From: Pseudonocardia endophytica
GTDB lineage: Bacteria > Actinomycetota > Actinomycetes > Mycobacteriales > Pseudonocardiaceae
NCBI RefSeq assembly: GCF_004339565.1
Contig: NZ_SMFZ01000001.1
Span: 2,976,001-3,040,000, forward strand
Direction of reading: 5' to 3'
Length of the DNA stretch: 64,000 bases
Position 1 is the stretch's first letter, and each line of letters opens with the position of its first letter. Under the pieces are notes generated by a model, which was not told where the DNA came from, made no database searches, and saw only the letters and a program-made list of their open reading frames with translations. This document shows, piece by piece, positions 47,411 to 58,073 of the stretch. The position numbers were made by a program, and so were the translations under genes.

Positions 47411-49405
47411 TCAGGCTGGCGCGCGGACGACGGCGACCTCGCGCGGGCCCAGCCGGACGCCGTCCTCGGCCGGGGTGCCGTGCAGTACCTCGCCGGCGAT
47501 CGCGACGTCGATCTCGTCGTCGGTGCGGTTGATCAGGAAGCGGAACGGCTCCCGCACCACCAGCTCGACCCGGCCGGCCGCCTCCGGCCCCAACTCCGGC
47601 GTGACGTCGGCGGGCAGCAGCGTCGAGGCCAGAGCGGGCAGTGTGCGGTCGTCGATACGGGTGGACACCCACGTCGCCGAGCCGCGGCCGACGGCCCGAC
47701 GGGTGATCGCCGGGCGCCCCGCCTGCTCACCGGACGTGTAGCGGGCGAGCACCTCCACGTCGTCGGCGACCACGTCGATCCGGTCCGTCCACACACTCCC
47801 GGTCGCGCCGAACGCGTCCAGGGTGACCGTCTCGTCGGCGGCCGGCGGCGCGAACTCCTCGATCCGAATGCCCAGTAGGTCGCGCAGCGCACCGGGGTAG
47901 CCGCCGAGGTGGACGTGCAGGCGGGCGTCGGCGACGCCCGAGAAGTACGTCGCGACCAGGTGCAGCCCTCCGCGGACCCGCTGCGTCAGGCGCGCCGCGT
48001 CGGACGTGCTCATGACGTGCAGCATCGGCGCGACCGCGACCCGGTAGCCGGTCAGGTCGGCACCCGCCGGCAGCACGTCGCAGCGGAACCCGGCGTCGAG
48101 CAGTGCCCGGTACCAGGCCAGTGCCTCGCCGCGCAGGTCCAGCTCGGAGCTGGGCAAGAACGGCTGCGTGGTGGCCCACCAGGACGGCCAGTCGAACAGC
48201 AATGCCACCGGCGCGGGCGTCCGGCGCGTCCCGGCGACCGGTGCGAGCCGGTCCAGTGTGGAGCCGAGCCGGCTGACGGCGCGGAACGTCCCGGAGTCCG
48301 CTCCGGCGTGCGGCACCATCGCCGAGTGGAACCGCTCCGCCCCGGCAGCGGACTGGCGCCACTGGAAGAAGCAGATCGCGTCCGCGCCGTGCGCGAGATG
48401 GGTCAGCGAGTCGCGTTCCAGCTCGCCGCGGCGCTTGGCGTGGTTGACCGGCTGCCAGTTCACCGCGCTCGGCGAGTGCTCCATCAGCCACCACGGCTCG
48501 CCGCCGGCCAGCCCGGACGTCAGGTTCGCGGAGAACGAGAGCTCGTCGCGACCGAGCGGCTCCGGGAACACGTAGTGATCGTTCGAGACGATGTCCACAT
48601 CGGAGGCCCACGACGCGTAGTCCATCCGCTGCGCGTTCGCCATCACCATGAAGTTCGTGGTCACCGGCACGCCAGGACTGATGTCGCGCAACAGGTCCCG
48701 CTCGGAGCGCAGGTGGTCGCGCAGCGCGTCCGAGCTGAACCGCCAGAAGTCCAGGGTCTGCGACGGGTTCGGCGCGGCCCCCGCGAGACGCGGCGGCAGG
48801 ATCTCGTCCCAGTCCCGGTACCCCTGCGACCAGAACGCCGTCGCCCACGCGTCGTTCAGCGCGTCGAGCACGAGGTAGCGCTCGCGCAGCCAGTCCCGGA
48901 ACGCCTGCGCGGCGTCGTCGGAGTAGTCGTGCGCGTTGTGGCAGCCGAGCTCGTTGTTCACGTGCCACGCGACGAGTGCGGGATGGTCGCGGTAGCGGTG
49001 GGCGAGCACGCCGGCCAGCGTCAGCGCGTACCCGCGGAAGATCGGCGACGTCGGACGCCAGTGCTGGCGCCCGCCCGGCCAGACCGTGCGTCCGTGCTCG
49101 TCGACCGGGAGCACCTCGGGATGCTTCGCGGTCAGCCACGGCGGGGGCGACGCCGTCGCGGTCGCCAGGTCGACGGCGATGCCGCCGTCGTGCATCAGAT
49201 CCATGACGTCGTCGAGCCAGTCCAGCGACCACTCGTCGGGCCCCGGCTGCAGGCGTGCCCACGAGAACACGCCGACCGTGACGAGCGAGACGCCCGCCTC
49301 GCGCATCAGCTCGACGTCGGAGCGCCACACCTCGCGTGGCCACTGCTCGGGGTTGTAGTCGCCGCCGAACTCGATCCGGCCGCCCCGGCCGCGCAACCAG
49401 GTCAC
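47411..49405 (-). CDS. Beta-galactosidase, GH42
   Basis: A 664-residue glycoside hydrolase with the GH42 start GGDYNPEQWPREVW. Acid/base E152 lies in AWHVNNELGCHN and nucleophile E309 in WWLMEHSPSAVNW. The C-terminal half has the trimerisation and Greek-key domains. GTG 49405 overlaps the stop of the upstream MFS gene (GTGA), so sugar uptake or export and hydrolysis may be linked. No signal peptide, so cytoplasmic. Confidence 0.92.
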   Translation of the reverse strand: MTWLRGRGGRIEFGGDYNPEQWPREVWRSDVELMREAGVSLVTVGVFSWARLQPGPDEWSLDWLDDVMDLMHDGGIAVDLATATASPPPWLTAKHPEVLPVDEHGRTVWPGGRQHWRPTSPIFRGYALTLAGVLAHRYRDHPALVAWHVNNELGCHNAHDYSDDAAQAFRDWLRERYLVLDALNDAWATAFWSQGYRDWDEILPPRLAGAAPNPSQTLDFWRFSSDALRDHLRSERDLLRDISPGVPVTTNFMVMANAQRMDYASWASDVDIVSNDHYVFPEPLGRDELSFSANLTSGLAGGEPWWLMEHSPSAVNWQPVNHAKRRGELERDSLTHLAHGADAICFFQWRQSAAGAERFHSAMVPHAGADSGTFRAVSRLGSTLDRLAPVAGTRRTPAPVALLFDWPSWWATTQPFLPSSELDLRGEALAWYRALLDAGFRCDVLPAGADLTGYRVAVAPMLHVMSTSDAARLTQRVRGGLHLVATYFSGVADARLHVHLGGYPGALRDLLGIRIEEFAPPAADETVTLDAFGATGSVWTDRIDVVADDVEVLARYTSGEQAGRPAITRRAVGRGSATWVSTRIDDRTLPALASTLLPADVTPELGPEAAGRVELVVREPFRFLINRTDDEIDVAIAGEVLHGTPAEDGVRLGPREVAVVRAPA

Positions 49406-50766
49406 GCCGAGGGCGCGCGAGGTGCGCGGTAGCGCCAGAACTCGGGAAACCGCCACACGACCAACGCCATGACGACGATGACGGCGACCCCACCGATCGT
49501 CGCCGTGAGCCCCGGCCCGATCGCCGCGGCGGACGGGCCGTGCCAGAGGTCCGCCAGGCGCGGTCCGCCCGCCACGACGACGCCGAACACGCCCTGCATG
49601 CGGCCGCGCATCTCGTCGGTGGCGACGGTCTGCAGCATCGAGTTCCGGTACACGGAGCTGACCAGGTCACCCGCCCCGGCCAGCGCCAGCGCCAGCACGG
49701 CGAGGAGCAGCGATCCGGTCAGACCGAACACGGCGACGCCGAGTCCCCACACACAGATCGCGGCGACGACCGCGACGCCCTGGCGCTCCACCCGTTGCAG
49801 CCATCCGGACAGCACGCCGGCGGCGACCATGCCGATCGGGATCGCGGCGAACAGCAGGCCGAGTGCGAACCCGCCGCCCGGCGGATCGCCGAACACCTTC
49901 TGGGACATCTCCGGGAACACGATGCGCGGCATGCCGAAGCCCATCGCGATGATGTCGGCGAGGAACGACACCAGCAGCACCTTGTGCATGCCGACGTAGC
50001 GGAAGCCGTCGAGCACCGCGCGCACGCCCATCCGGTCGCGGGCAGGGCGCTGCGCGCCGTCCACCGGGAGCGGGGGCAGCCGCCAGGTCGCCCACAGCGT
50101 GGCCAGCAGCGCGATCGCGTCCAGCAGGTACAGCGTCGGGAGCCCGACGACCGGGATCAGCACCCCGGCCAGCAGCGGCCCGAGCACGGCGCCGAGCTGC
50201 ATGACCGTCATGTTCAACGCGTTCGCGGCCGGCAGCTGGTCGGCCGGCAGCAGACGGGGGATGACCGCACTGCGGGTGGGCTGGTTCATCGCGAGCATCG
50301 CCGACTGGACGGCGAACAGGCACAGCACCACCCAGACGTTGCCGACGCCGGAGGCGGACACGACCCACAACGACAGCGACGTGACGGCGACGCCGGCACC
50401 GGTGACCAGCAGCATCACCCGGCGGTCCATCGCGTCCGCGACCGCGCCGCCCCACAGCCCGAACACGACGAGCGGGACGAGCCCGAACAGGCCGGTCAGG
50501 CCGACGTAGGCGGACGAGCCGGTCATCGCGTAGATCTGCGTCGGCACCGCCACGACGGACAGCTGCGCACCGATCACGGTGACCACGCCCGCCGACCACA
50601 GCCGCCGGTAGGCCGGGGTGCGCAGCGGCGTCGTGTCCGCGAACGTCGCGCGGATCATCCCGGTCAGGCGCGACGTCGCGGAGCCGCCCCGGGACGTGGG
50701 GGCGGTCGGTCGGTCGTCACCGCCAGGACCGGGCACGGGCGTCGTCGGCCCGCTCGGATCACTCAC
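49402..50766 (-). CDS. MFS transporter (EntS/DHA3-like)
   Basis: A 454-residue major facilitator with 12 helices, a disordered N-terminal ~45 residues and LRTPAYRRLWSAGVVTVIGAQLSVVAVPTQIY typical of the DHA3 group. Also MNQPTRSAVIPRLLPADQLPAANAL in the central region. Often annotated as enterobactin or macrolide efflux; real cargo unknown. GTG start. Translationally coupled to the GH42 gene. Confidence 0.8.
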   Translation of the reverse strand: MSDPSGPTTPVPGPGGDDRPTAPTSRGGSATSRLTGMIRATFADTTPLRTPAYRRLWSAGVVTVIGAQLSVVAVPTQIYAMTGSSAYVGLTGLFGLVPLVVFGLWGGAVADAMDRRVMLLVTGAGVAVTSLSLWVVSASGVGNVWVVLCLFAVQSAMLAMNQPTRSAVIPRLLPADQLPAANALNMTVMQLGAVLGPLLAGVLIPVVGLPTLYLLDAIALLATLWATWRLPPLPVDGAQRPARDRMGVRAVLDGFRYVGMHKVLLVSFLADIIAMGFGMPRIVFPEMSQKVFGDPPGGGFALGLLFAAIPIGMVAAGVLSGWLQRVERQGVAVVAAICVWGLGVAVFGLTGSLLLAVLALALAGAGDLVSSVYRNSMLQTVATDEMRGRMQGVFGVVVAGGPRLADLWHGPSAAAIGPGLTATIGGVAVIVVMALVVWRFPEFWRYRAPRAPSA

Positions 50767-50796
50767 CGTTCCATCGTTACACGACGCACCGACAGA

Positions 50797-51459
50797 TCAC
50801 GGAGCGAGCCTGCGCACCTGCCACCGGTCGTCGCGGCCGAACTCGAAGCGCAGCCGGTCGTGCATCCGGTCCGCCCGGCCCTGCCAGAACTCGACCTGCC
50901 ACGGCGAGACCCGCCAGCCACCCCAGTGCGGGGGTCGCGGGATCCGCTCGTCGTCGGCGAAGCGCCGGGTCACGTTCGCGAGCGCGTCGTCCAGTGCGAC
51001 GCGTCGGGCGACCACGGTGGACTGCGCCGACGCCCACGCACCGAGCTGGGCGCCGCGCGGACGCTCGGCCCAGTACGCGTCGGACTCCGCCTCGGTGGCC
51101 CGCTCCACACGACCGGCGAGCTGGACCTGCCGATGCAGCCCGTACCAGGGGAACGTGACGGCGGCGACGCGCGTGCGGTGCAGGTCGTGGCTCTTGGCCG
51201 ACGTGTAGTTCGTGTAGAAGACGACGCCGCCGGCGTCCAGGCCCTTGCAGAGCACGGTGCGCGACGACGGCACGCCGTGCTCGTCGGCCGTCGCCAGTAC
51301 CATCGCGTTCGGGTCCGGCAGCGACTTGCTCTCCGCCTCGGCCAGCCACGCCGCCAGCTGCTCGTGCCAGGTGGGGGCGAGATCGTCGACGTCGAACGGG
51401 CGGCTGTCGTAGTCGGTCCGCATGCGTGGCAGGGACCTTTCCAGCGTGCTGTCCGACAT
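50797..51459 (-). CDS. pdxH: Pyridoxamine 5'-phosphate oxidase
   Basis: A 220-residue FMN enzyme of vitamin B6 salvage: DPNAMVLATADEHGVPSSRTVLCKGLD binds FMN and YTNYTSAKSHDL follows; the C-terminus is RLRFEFGRDDRWQVRRLAP. It oxidises pyridoxine or pyridoxamine phosphate to PLP, the cofactor used by the neighbouring SerC. ATG 51459. Divergent from the second citrate synthase with a 221-bp gap. Confidence 0.93.
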   Translation of the reverse strand: MSDSTLERSLPRMRTDYDSRPFDVDDLAPTWHEQLAAWLAEAESKSLPDPNAMVLATADEHGVPSSRTVLCKGLDAGGVVFYTNYTSAKSHDLHRTRVAAVTFPWYGLHRQVQLAGRVERATEAESDAYWAERPRGAQLGAWASAQSTVVARRVALDDALANVTRRFADDERIPRPPHWGGWRVSPWQVEFWQGRADRMHDRLRFEFGRDDRWQVRRLAP

Positions 51460-51680
51460 CCGGCCACGGTAGGGGTCGTGCGGCGCGAACGCACCCCTTG
51501 TGGTGACACACACCACGGTCGTCCGCGTTGCCCACGCGCCCCGGCGCGGTGGAGGGTGACGCCGGGCCTGCTGCGAGACGACATCGGAGCCGGTCCCGGC
51601 ACCGGTGCCGGCGCCCACCGTGACCCTCGGGCGTCGTCGGTCCGGTCGCTACCCGCCCGGACCGAGCCGAAGGAGACCCG

Positions 51681-52811
51681 GTGTCCGAGACCCACTCCGT
51701 CCCGCCACCCCCGCCCGGATTCAGGTCCGGCCTGGAGGGGCACGTCGCGTTCCGCACCGAGATCGCCGAACCGGACAAGGACGGCGGCGCGCTGCGCTAC
51801 CGGGGCGTTGACATCGAGGACCTCGCCGGCACGGTGACGTTCGGGAACGTGTGGGCCCTGCTGGTCGACGGCCGCTTCGGCGCAGGCCTGCCGCCCGCGG
51901 AGCCGTTCCCGATCCCGGTGCACACCGGCGACGTGCGCGTCGACGTCCAGGCCGCCCTCGCCATGCTCGCGCCGTACTGGGGCTACCGGCCGCTGCTCGA
52001 CATCGACGAGGCCGAGGCGCGCGACAACCTGGCCCGTGCGTCGGTGATGGCGCTGTCCTACGTCGCGCAGTCGGCGCGCGGGATCGGCGTCCCGGCCGTC
52101 CCGCAGTCCCGGATCGACGAGTGCTCCACGATCACCGAGCGGTTCATGACCCGCTGGCGCGGCGAGCCGGACCCGGCCCACGTCAAGGCCGTGGACGCGT
52201 ACTTCGTCTCGGCCGCCGAGCACGGCATGAACGCGTCCACGTTCACCGCCAGGGTGATCGCGTCCACCGGTGCCGACGTGGCCGCGTCGCTGTCCGGGGC
52301 GATCGGCGCCATGTCCGGGCCGCTGCACGGCGGCGCACCGGCACGCGTGCTCCCGATGCTCGACGAGGTCGAGCGCACCGGGGACCCGGACGGCCTGGTC
52401 CGCGGCATCCTGGACCGCAAGGAGAAGCTGATGGGCTTCGGTCACCGGGTGTACCGGGCCGAGGACCCACGCGCCCGCGTGCTGCGGCGCACGTGCCAGG
52501 AGCTGTCGGCGCCGCGCTACGAGACGGCGATCGCACTGGAGAAGGCGGCACTGACGGTCCTGCGCGAGCGCCGTCCGGACCACCCGATCGAGACGAACGT
52601 CGAGTTCTGGGCCGCCGTGATCCTGGACTTCGCCCAGGTCCCGCCGCACATGATGCCCGCGTTGTTCACCAGCGCCCGCACGGCGGGATGGTCGGCGCAC
52701 ATCCTGGAGCAGAAGCGGGAGAACAAGCTCGTCCGTCCGTCGGCGCAGTACGTCGGCCCCGGGCCTCGTGCTCCGCAGGACGTCGAGGGTTGGGACCTGG
52801 TCGGGAAGTAG
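51681..52811 (+). CDS. citA: Citrate synthase 2 (CitA-like)
   Basis: A 376-residue citrate/methylcitrate synthase family member, 58 residues shorter than GltA. It has the conserved ALRYRGVDIEDLAG, GAMSGPLHGGAPARVLPML, GFGHRVYRAEDPRARVL and NVEFWAAVILDF. The length and location near gltA, serC and sepH match mycobacterial CitA. Methylcitrate synthase activity, useful after propane or propionate oxidation, is possible but not shown. GTG start. Confidence 0.9.
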   Translation: MSETHSVPPPPPGFRSGLEGHVAFRTEIAEPDKDGGALRYRGVDIEDLAGTVTFGNVWALLVDGRFGAGLPPAEPFPIPVHTGDVRVDVQAALAMLAPYWGYRPLLDIDEAEARDNLARASVMALSYVAQSARGIGVPAVPQSRIDECSTITERFMTRWRGEPDPAHVKAVDAYFVSAAEHGMNASTFTARVIASTGADVAASLSGAIGAMSGPLHGGAPARVLPMLDEVERTGDPDGLVRGILDRKEKLMGFGHRVYRAEDPRARVLRRTCQELSAPRYETAIALEKAALTVLRERRPDHPIETNVEFWAAVILDFAQVPPHMMPALFTSARTAGWSAHILEQKRENKLVRPSAQYVGPGPRAPQDVEGWDLVGK

Positions 52812-52971
52812 GGCCACGCGGGCCGAACCGCCCGGCCGCCCCGCCGCCCGGCCCGATGCGCGCGCTGATCCGCGGAACGCACGTCGGAACGGAGAACGCG
52901 CGCGTCCGGGCACATGCGTTATCCGCCGACGAGCGCGTTCCCCGGATCATGGCCACGCACCTCTACCGCGT

Positions 52972-52990
52972 CCCCACCGCTCCGGTGGGG
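52972..52990. terminator. Bidirectional hairpin terminator
   Basis: CCCCACCG (52972-52979) pairs with CGGTGGGG (52983-52990) around CTC, followed by TCGTTGTG. It lies between convergent citA and the repeat-rich membrane protein gene. The rest of 52812-53007 holds no supported gene. Confidence 0.6.
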
Positions 52991-53007
52991 TCGTTGTGAT
53001 CACCGGG

Positions 53008-54798
53008 TCACGGGTTGCCCTGGGCGATCGCAGCGAGCTGGAGGTCGAAGCGCTCGCGCCGGATGCGCTGGTCGACGTAGAGCAGGCCGACCATGCCGCA
53101 GATGTAGGCGATCGCCAGTGTCCCGATGATGACCTGCCCGATCCCGATGATCAAGAAGTACGAGACCGGCAACGTTCCGGTGCTCGAGATCTCGAAGGCC
53201 GATGAGTAGCTGACGACGGCGGCCAGGATGCCGATCGGGATGAGCACGATCACCGCCGCCACCCCGATGAGCAGTCCGCCGAGCAGCTGGATCCCGAAGA
53301 ACCGCCACCACACGCCCTGCACCAGCGCGCGCGAGCGCTCGATCGCGGCACGGACGCCGATCCCCTCCACGACCGTGATCGGGAGGGACGGTGACAGCAG
53401 CACGCTGAGGTAGATGACGCCGACGTAGGCCGCGATCACGAGCAGGACCCCGATCGCGATCCCGGCTCCACCGAGCGAGCCGAGCAGCACGGCGAGCCCG
53501 ACCGCCACCCCGACCAGGACGAGGCCGATCAGCGACAACAGCAGGTACACGGCGTAGGCGCGACCCATGTGCGGACGAGCGACGGCCCAGGCCTGACCGA
53601 TCGTCAGCTTCCGGCCGATCACGGCGGGCACGACCGTCCCGTAGAGGATCGCCAGCACCGGGGGGTAGATCGCCACGCTGACGAGGAGGATCACGCCGAT
53701 CAGCGGCAGCTGCGCAGTGATCGCCTCCAGAGGATTGATCGTCGCCCGGACGTTCGAGAACACGGAGAGCTGCACGACGACCTGAGCCGCCGCGACCACG
53801 AGCGCCACGACGAACGCCGGCAGGAGCACCGCGGCCGGGTTCGTGCGGACGAACCGGAACGCGCCGCCGAGCATGTCGTCGACGGCGAGCGGCCGGAGCG
53901 GGACGATGCCGGGCCGCGGCGCAGGGGGTGGGCCGTATCCGGGTGGTGGTGCGCCGTAGGCGTAGCCCGGCTGCGGCGCTCCGGGGTGCTGCCCATGGCC
54001 CGGCGGCTGCGCGCCCTGCTGGCCGTACCCGGGCTGCGCGCCGTAACCACCCGGCTGTCCGCCGTAGCCGGGCCCGCCGTACCCAGGTTGCTGGCCGTAC
54101 CCGGGCTGTGCGCCATACCCGGGGTACCCGCCGTAGTCAGGCTGCTGGCCGCCATACCCTGGCCGGCCGTACTGCGGTTGCTGACCGGGGCCCGCCTGCT
54201 GGCCGTACCCGGGTGGCTGCCCGTACCCGGGTGGCTGGCCGTACCCCGGCGGCTGGCTCCCGTAACCCGGCTGCTGGCCGTATCCGGGGGCGACATAACC
54301 GCCACCCGGTTGCGCACCGGAACCGGGCTGGGCCGATCCGGGCTGTCCGCCCTCACCCCCCGGCGGGGAGCCGTAGTCGGGCTGTTGGCCGCCATACCCG
54401 GGCCGGCCGTACTGCGGCTGCTGACCACCCGGGCTCGCCTGCTGGCCGTATCCGGGGCCGCCGTAACCGCCCGGCTGCGCGCCGGACCCGGGCTGAGCCG
54501 AATCGGGGTGCTGCTGGGCCGAACCAGGCTCTCCGCCGTAGCCGGGCTGTCCGCCGTCACCCGGCCCACCGCCGGCCCAGTGCCCGGCCGGACCCGACTG
54601 CTGAACGGCGTCCGACGTACCCGCCGCACCCGGATGCCCAGCGCCGCCGGGCTGCTCGGCGCCGCCATATCGCTCGGTGCCGTCAGGGTGCTCGCCACCG
54701 CTCTGCTGGTCACCGGCGGCGGGCTGCTCGTCGCGGCCGGACGAGCCCTGCTCCGGTCCTCCGTCGCCGGCGTCCGGCCGGTCGGATCCATCCGTCAT
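53008..54798 (-). CDS. Repeat-rich membrane protein (GDPD membrane-domain-like)
   Basis: A 596-residue protein. Residues 1-285 are disordered and dominated by PGYGQQ-type units; the C-terminal ~290 residues carry about six helices ([40 protein letters not shown]). The membrane part resembles the glycerophosphodiester-phosphodiesterase-associated membrane domain, without the hydrolase domain. Its ATG overlaps the stop of a degraded MFS frame (ATGA). Role unknown; the low-complexity head may drive assembly or bind partners. Confidence 0.8.
   Translation of the reverse strand: MTDGSDRPDAGDGGPEQGSSGRDEQPAAGDQQSGGEHPDGTERYGGAEQPGGAGHPGAAGTSDAVQQSGPAGHWAGGGPGDGGQPGYGGEPGSAQQHPDSAQPGSGAQPGGYGGPGYGQQASPGGQQPQYGRPGYGGQQPDYGSPPGGEGGQPGSAQPGSGAQPGGGYVAPGYGQQPGYGSQPPGYGQPPGYGQPPGYGQQAGPGQQPQYGRPGYGGQQPDYGGYPGYGAQPGYGQQPGYGGPGYGGQPGGYGAQPGYGQQGAQPPGHGQHPGAPQPGYAYGAPPPGYGPPPAPRPGIVPLRPLAVDDMLGGAFRFVRTNPAAVLLPAFVVALVVAAAQVVVQLSVFSNVRATINPLEAITAQLPLIGVILLVSVAIYPPVLAILYGTVVPAVIGRKLTIGQAWAVARPHMGRAYAVYLLLSLIGLVLVGVAVGLAVLLGSLGGAGIAIGVLLVIAAYVGVIYLSVLLSPSLPITVVEGIGVRAAIERSRALVQGVWWRFFGIQLLGGLLIGVAAVIVLIPIGILAAVVSYSSAFEISSTGTLPVSYFLIIGIGQVIIGTLAIAYICGMVGLLYVDQRIRRERFDLQLAAIAQGNP
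53930..54545 (-). repeat. DNA encoding PGYGQQ/QPGYG low-complexity repeats
   Basis: Coding repeats in the preceding gene, residues about 85-290. A larger duplicated unit contains [19 protein letters not shown] twice, separated by a stretch of three tandem QPPGYG units. This stretch is prone to copy-number change. Confidence 0.8.
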
Positions 54799-55049
54799 CG
54801 GGCTCCCCCGTTCGCTCGAGCGGCGTCATCCTTGCAGCGCAGCTGCTTCCTGCACAGGCCACGCGGCACGATCGGGGGACATCTCAGGACGACGGCGACG
54901 GGACCCCTCCCGAGGTCGGCGCACAGCGGTTCGAGCATCACGCCCTGCGTCGACCGGAACCCGGCCGCGCCGAGCAGCGCGAGGAACGTCGCGGCCGCCG
55001 CCCACCACGCCGGGTGGATCCGACGGGTCCGGGCCGGGTCGCACGTCGG
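54795..55049 (-). pseudogene. Truncated MFS transporter remnant
   Basis: In the frame between TGA at 55050-55052 and TGA at 54795-54797 the translation includes IHPAWWAAAATFLALLGAAG followed by FRSTQGVMLEPLCADLG, a typical first helix and loop of an MFS transporter. After this the similarity stops and the frame reads RGPVAVVLRCPP. No ATG or GTG precedes the helix in frame; GTG ACC GAC at 55053 is in another frame, suggesting a frameshift. Only the first ~40 residues of a 400-residue transporter remain. Confidence 0.6.
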
Positions 55050-55070
55050 TCACGGTGCCCAGCTTCGTGA

Positions 55071-56678
<1,608 letters not shown>

Positions 56679-56681
56679 GCC

Positions 56682-57842
56682 TCAGGGCGGCGTCCAGGTG
56701 ATGTCCCGGGCGCCCGCCCTGGCCATCGGGCCTGGCGGGGTCAGCCGCAGCAGCGCGTCCCGCACGGCCCGCGGCCACCGCCCGACCAGGTCGGCCCCCA
56801 TCCGTTGCACCTGAAGGGAACGGCGGGCGATCCGCTGCGTGCGCGGGCGCCGGGCGGTGTCGTAGGCCCGCAGACCCGCGGCGAGGTCGGCGCCGCGCAA
56901 CAGCGGGCCGAGCGTCACGCCGTCCTCGAGCGCGGTGTTCGCGCCCTGGCCCATCGTCGGGACGAGCGCGTGCGCGGCGTCGCCGGCGAGCGCCACCCGT
57001 CCGCGCACGTAGGACGGCAGGGGTGGCGCCACGTGGAAGACATCGTGGCGGACCAGGTTCGACGGGTCGGTGGCCGCGACGAGCTCGGTCAGCTCCGGCG
57101 CCCACCCGTCGACGGCGCGACGGGCGGTGCCCAGCTCGTCGTCGAACGTCGCGCCGGGCGGATGCAGCAGGTAGAGGTACCAGTAGACGCCGTCGCGGCC
57201 GGTGCTCAGCACGCCCGCGTCGGCACCCGCGCCCCAGAACGTCGTGAAACCGTCGTCGACCGGGAGCGTGCCCGCGGTGTCGTCGACGACCGCGCGCCAG
57301 CACGTCGCCCCCGAGTAGGACGGGCCGCTGCCGGGCCACAACACGGACCGCACGGCGCTGCGCAGACCGTCCGCGCCGACGACGAGGTCGGCCTCCCGCC
57401 GCAGCTCGCCCACGGCGTCGCGCCAGCGGACACCGGCCCGTGCCCCGCCCGCGTCACCGGGGTCGACGCCGACGACCTCCGCGCCCGCCACCAGGTGTGC
57501 TCCGGCGACAGCGGCGAGCAGCGCGTCGTGCAGCCGGCGGCGATGGATACCGACGGCCGTCGTCGCGGGCGTGACCGGAAGGGCAGCGAGGCGGCGGCCG
57601 CGGCCGTTGCGGTAGGTCAGGCTCGCGAGCCGGTGCCCGGCCGCGCGGACGGCGTCGCCGGAGCCGATCGCGTCGAGCGCGGCCATCCCGTTGGCCGTCA
57701 CCGCCAGGCCCGCCCCGATCTCGCCGAACCGCGGCGCACGTTCCAGGATGGTGACCTCCCATCCGTGCCGCAGCAGCGACGCGGACGCCGCCAGTCCCCC
57801 GATCCCGCCGCCGACGACCACGGCCGCACGCCCGTCCCCCAC
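56682..57842 (-). CDS. FAD-dependent aromatic-ring-type monooxygenase
   Basis: A 386-residue class A flavoprotein monooxygenase: N-terminal AVVVGGGIGGLAASASLLRHG, the DG motif DLVVGADGLRSAVR and the GD motif GRVALAGDAAHALVPTMGQG. It should use NAD(P)H and O2; the substrate is unknown. GTG 57842. A perfect palindrome lies about 60 bp upstream. It converges on serC with a 3-bp gap. Confidence 0.85.
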   Translation of the reverse strand: MGDGRAAVVVGGGIGGLAASASLLRHGWEVTILERAPRFGEIGAGLAVTANGMAALDAIGSGDAVRAAGHRLASLTYRNGRGRRLAALPVTPATTAVGIHRRRLHDALLAAVAGAHLVAGAEVVGVDPGDAGGARAGVRWRDAVGELRREADLVVGADGLRSAVRSVLWPGSGPSYSGATCWRAVVDDTAGTLPVDDGFTTFWGAGADAGVLSTGRDGVYWYLYLLHPPGATFDDELGTARRAVDGWAPELTELVAATDPSNLVRHDVFHVAPPLPSYVRGRVALAGDAAHALVPTMGQGANTALEDGVTLGPLLRGADLAAGLRAYDTARRPRTQRIARRSLQVQRMGADLVGRWPRAVRDALLRLTPPGPMARAGARDITWTPP

Positions 57843-57902
57843 GGCGACACCCTATGACCGGTTGCAACCGAATGTAGTCACATCTGTCACACTGGCCACT
57901 CC

Positions 57903-57918
57903 GGTCACTGTAGTGACC
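57903..57918. promoter_or_regulatory. Perfect 7-2-7 palindrome, operator candidate
   Basis: GGTCACTGTAGTGACC lies in the gap between the FAD monooxygenase and sepH, closer to the former. GTCAC also recurs at 57877 and 57887. No regulator gene is adjacent. Confidence 0.45.
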
Positions 57919-58073
57919 AGGCGTCCGGAGGGCCTCCACGGCCGACGTCGTCGACCGGCCCGGTCGGCTCCGGCGCGCCTCACCCGGCGACCGGAGACGG
58001 TTGACTACCGTCACCCGGACGGGGACGGAGAGTGTGGTCCGGGGCGACACGCCGCGGTGGAGAGGGTGGATCG

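Noticed and set aside
53930..54545. CRISPR-like or satellite array
   Set aside because: The periodicity is in codons of a continuous reading frame, with no spacer-repeat alternation.
54826..55053. 75-codon frame starting VTDVRPGPDP
   Set aside because: Low-complexity Arg/Pro-rich translation. The neighbouring frame carries the MFS helix, so this is at most the displaced start of the pseudogene.
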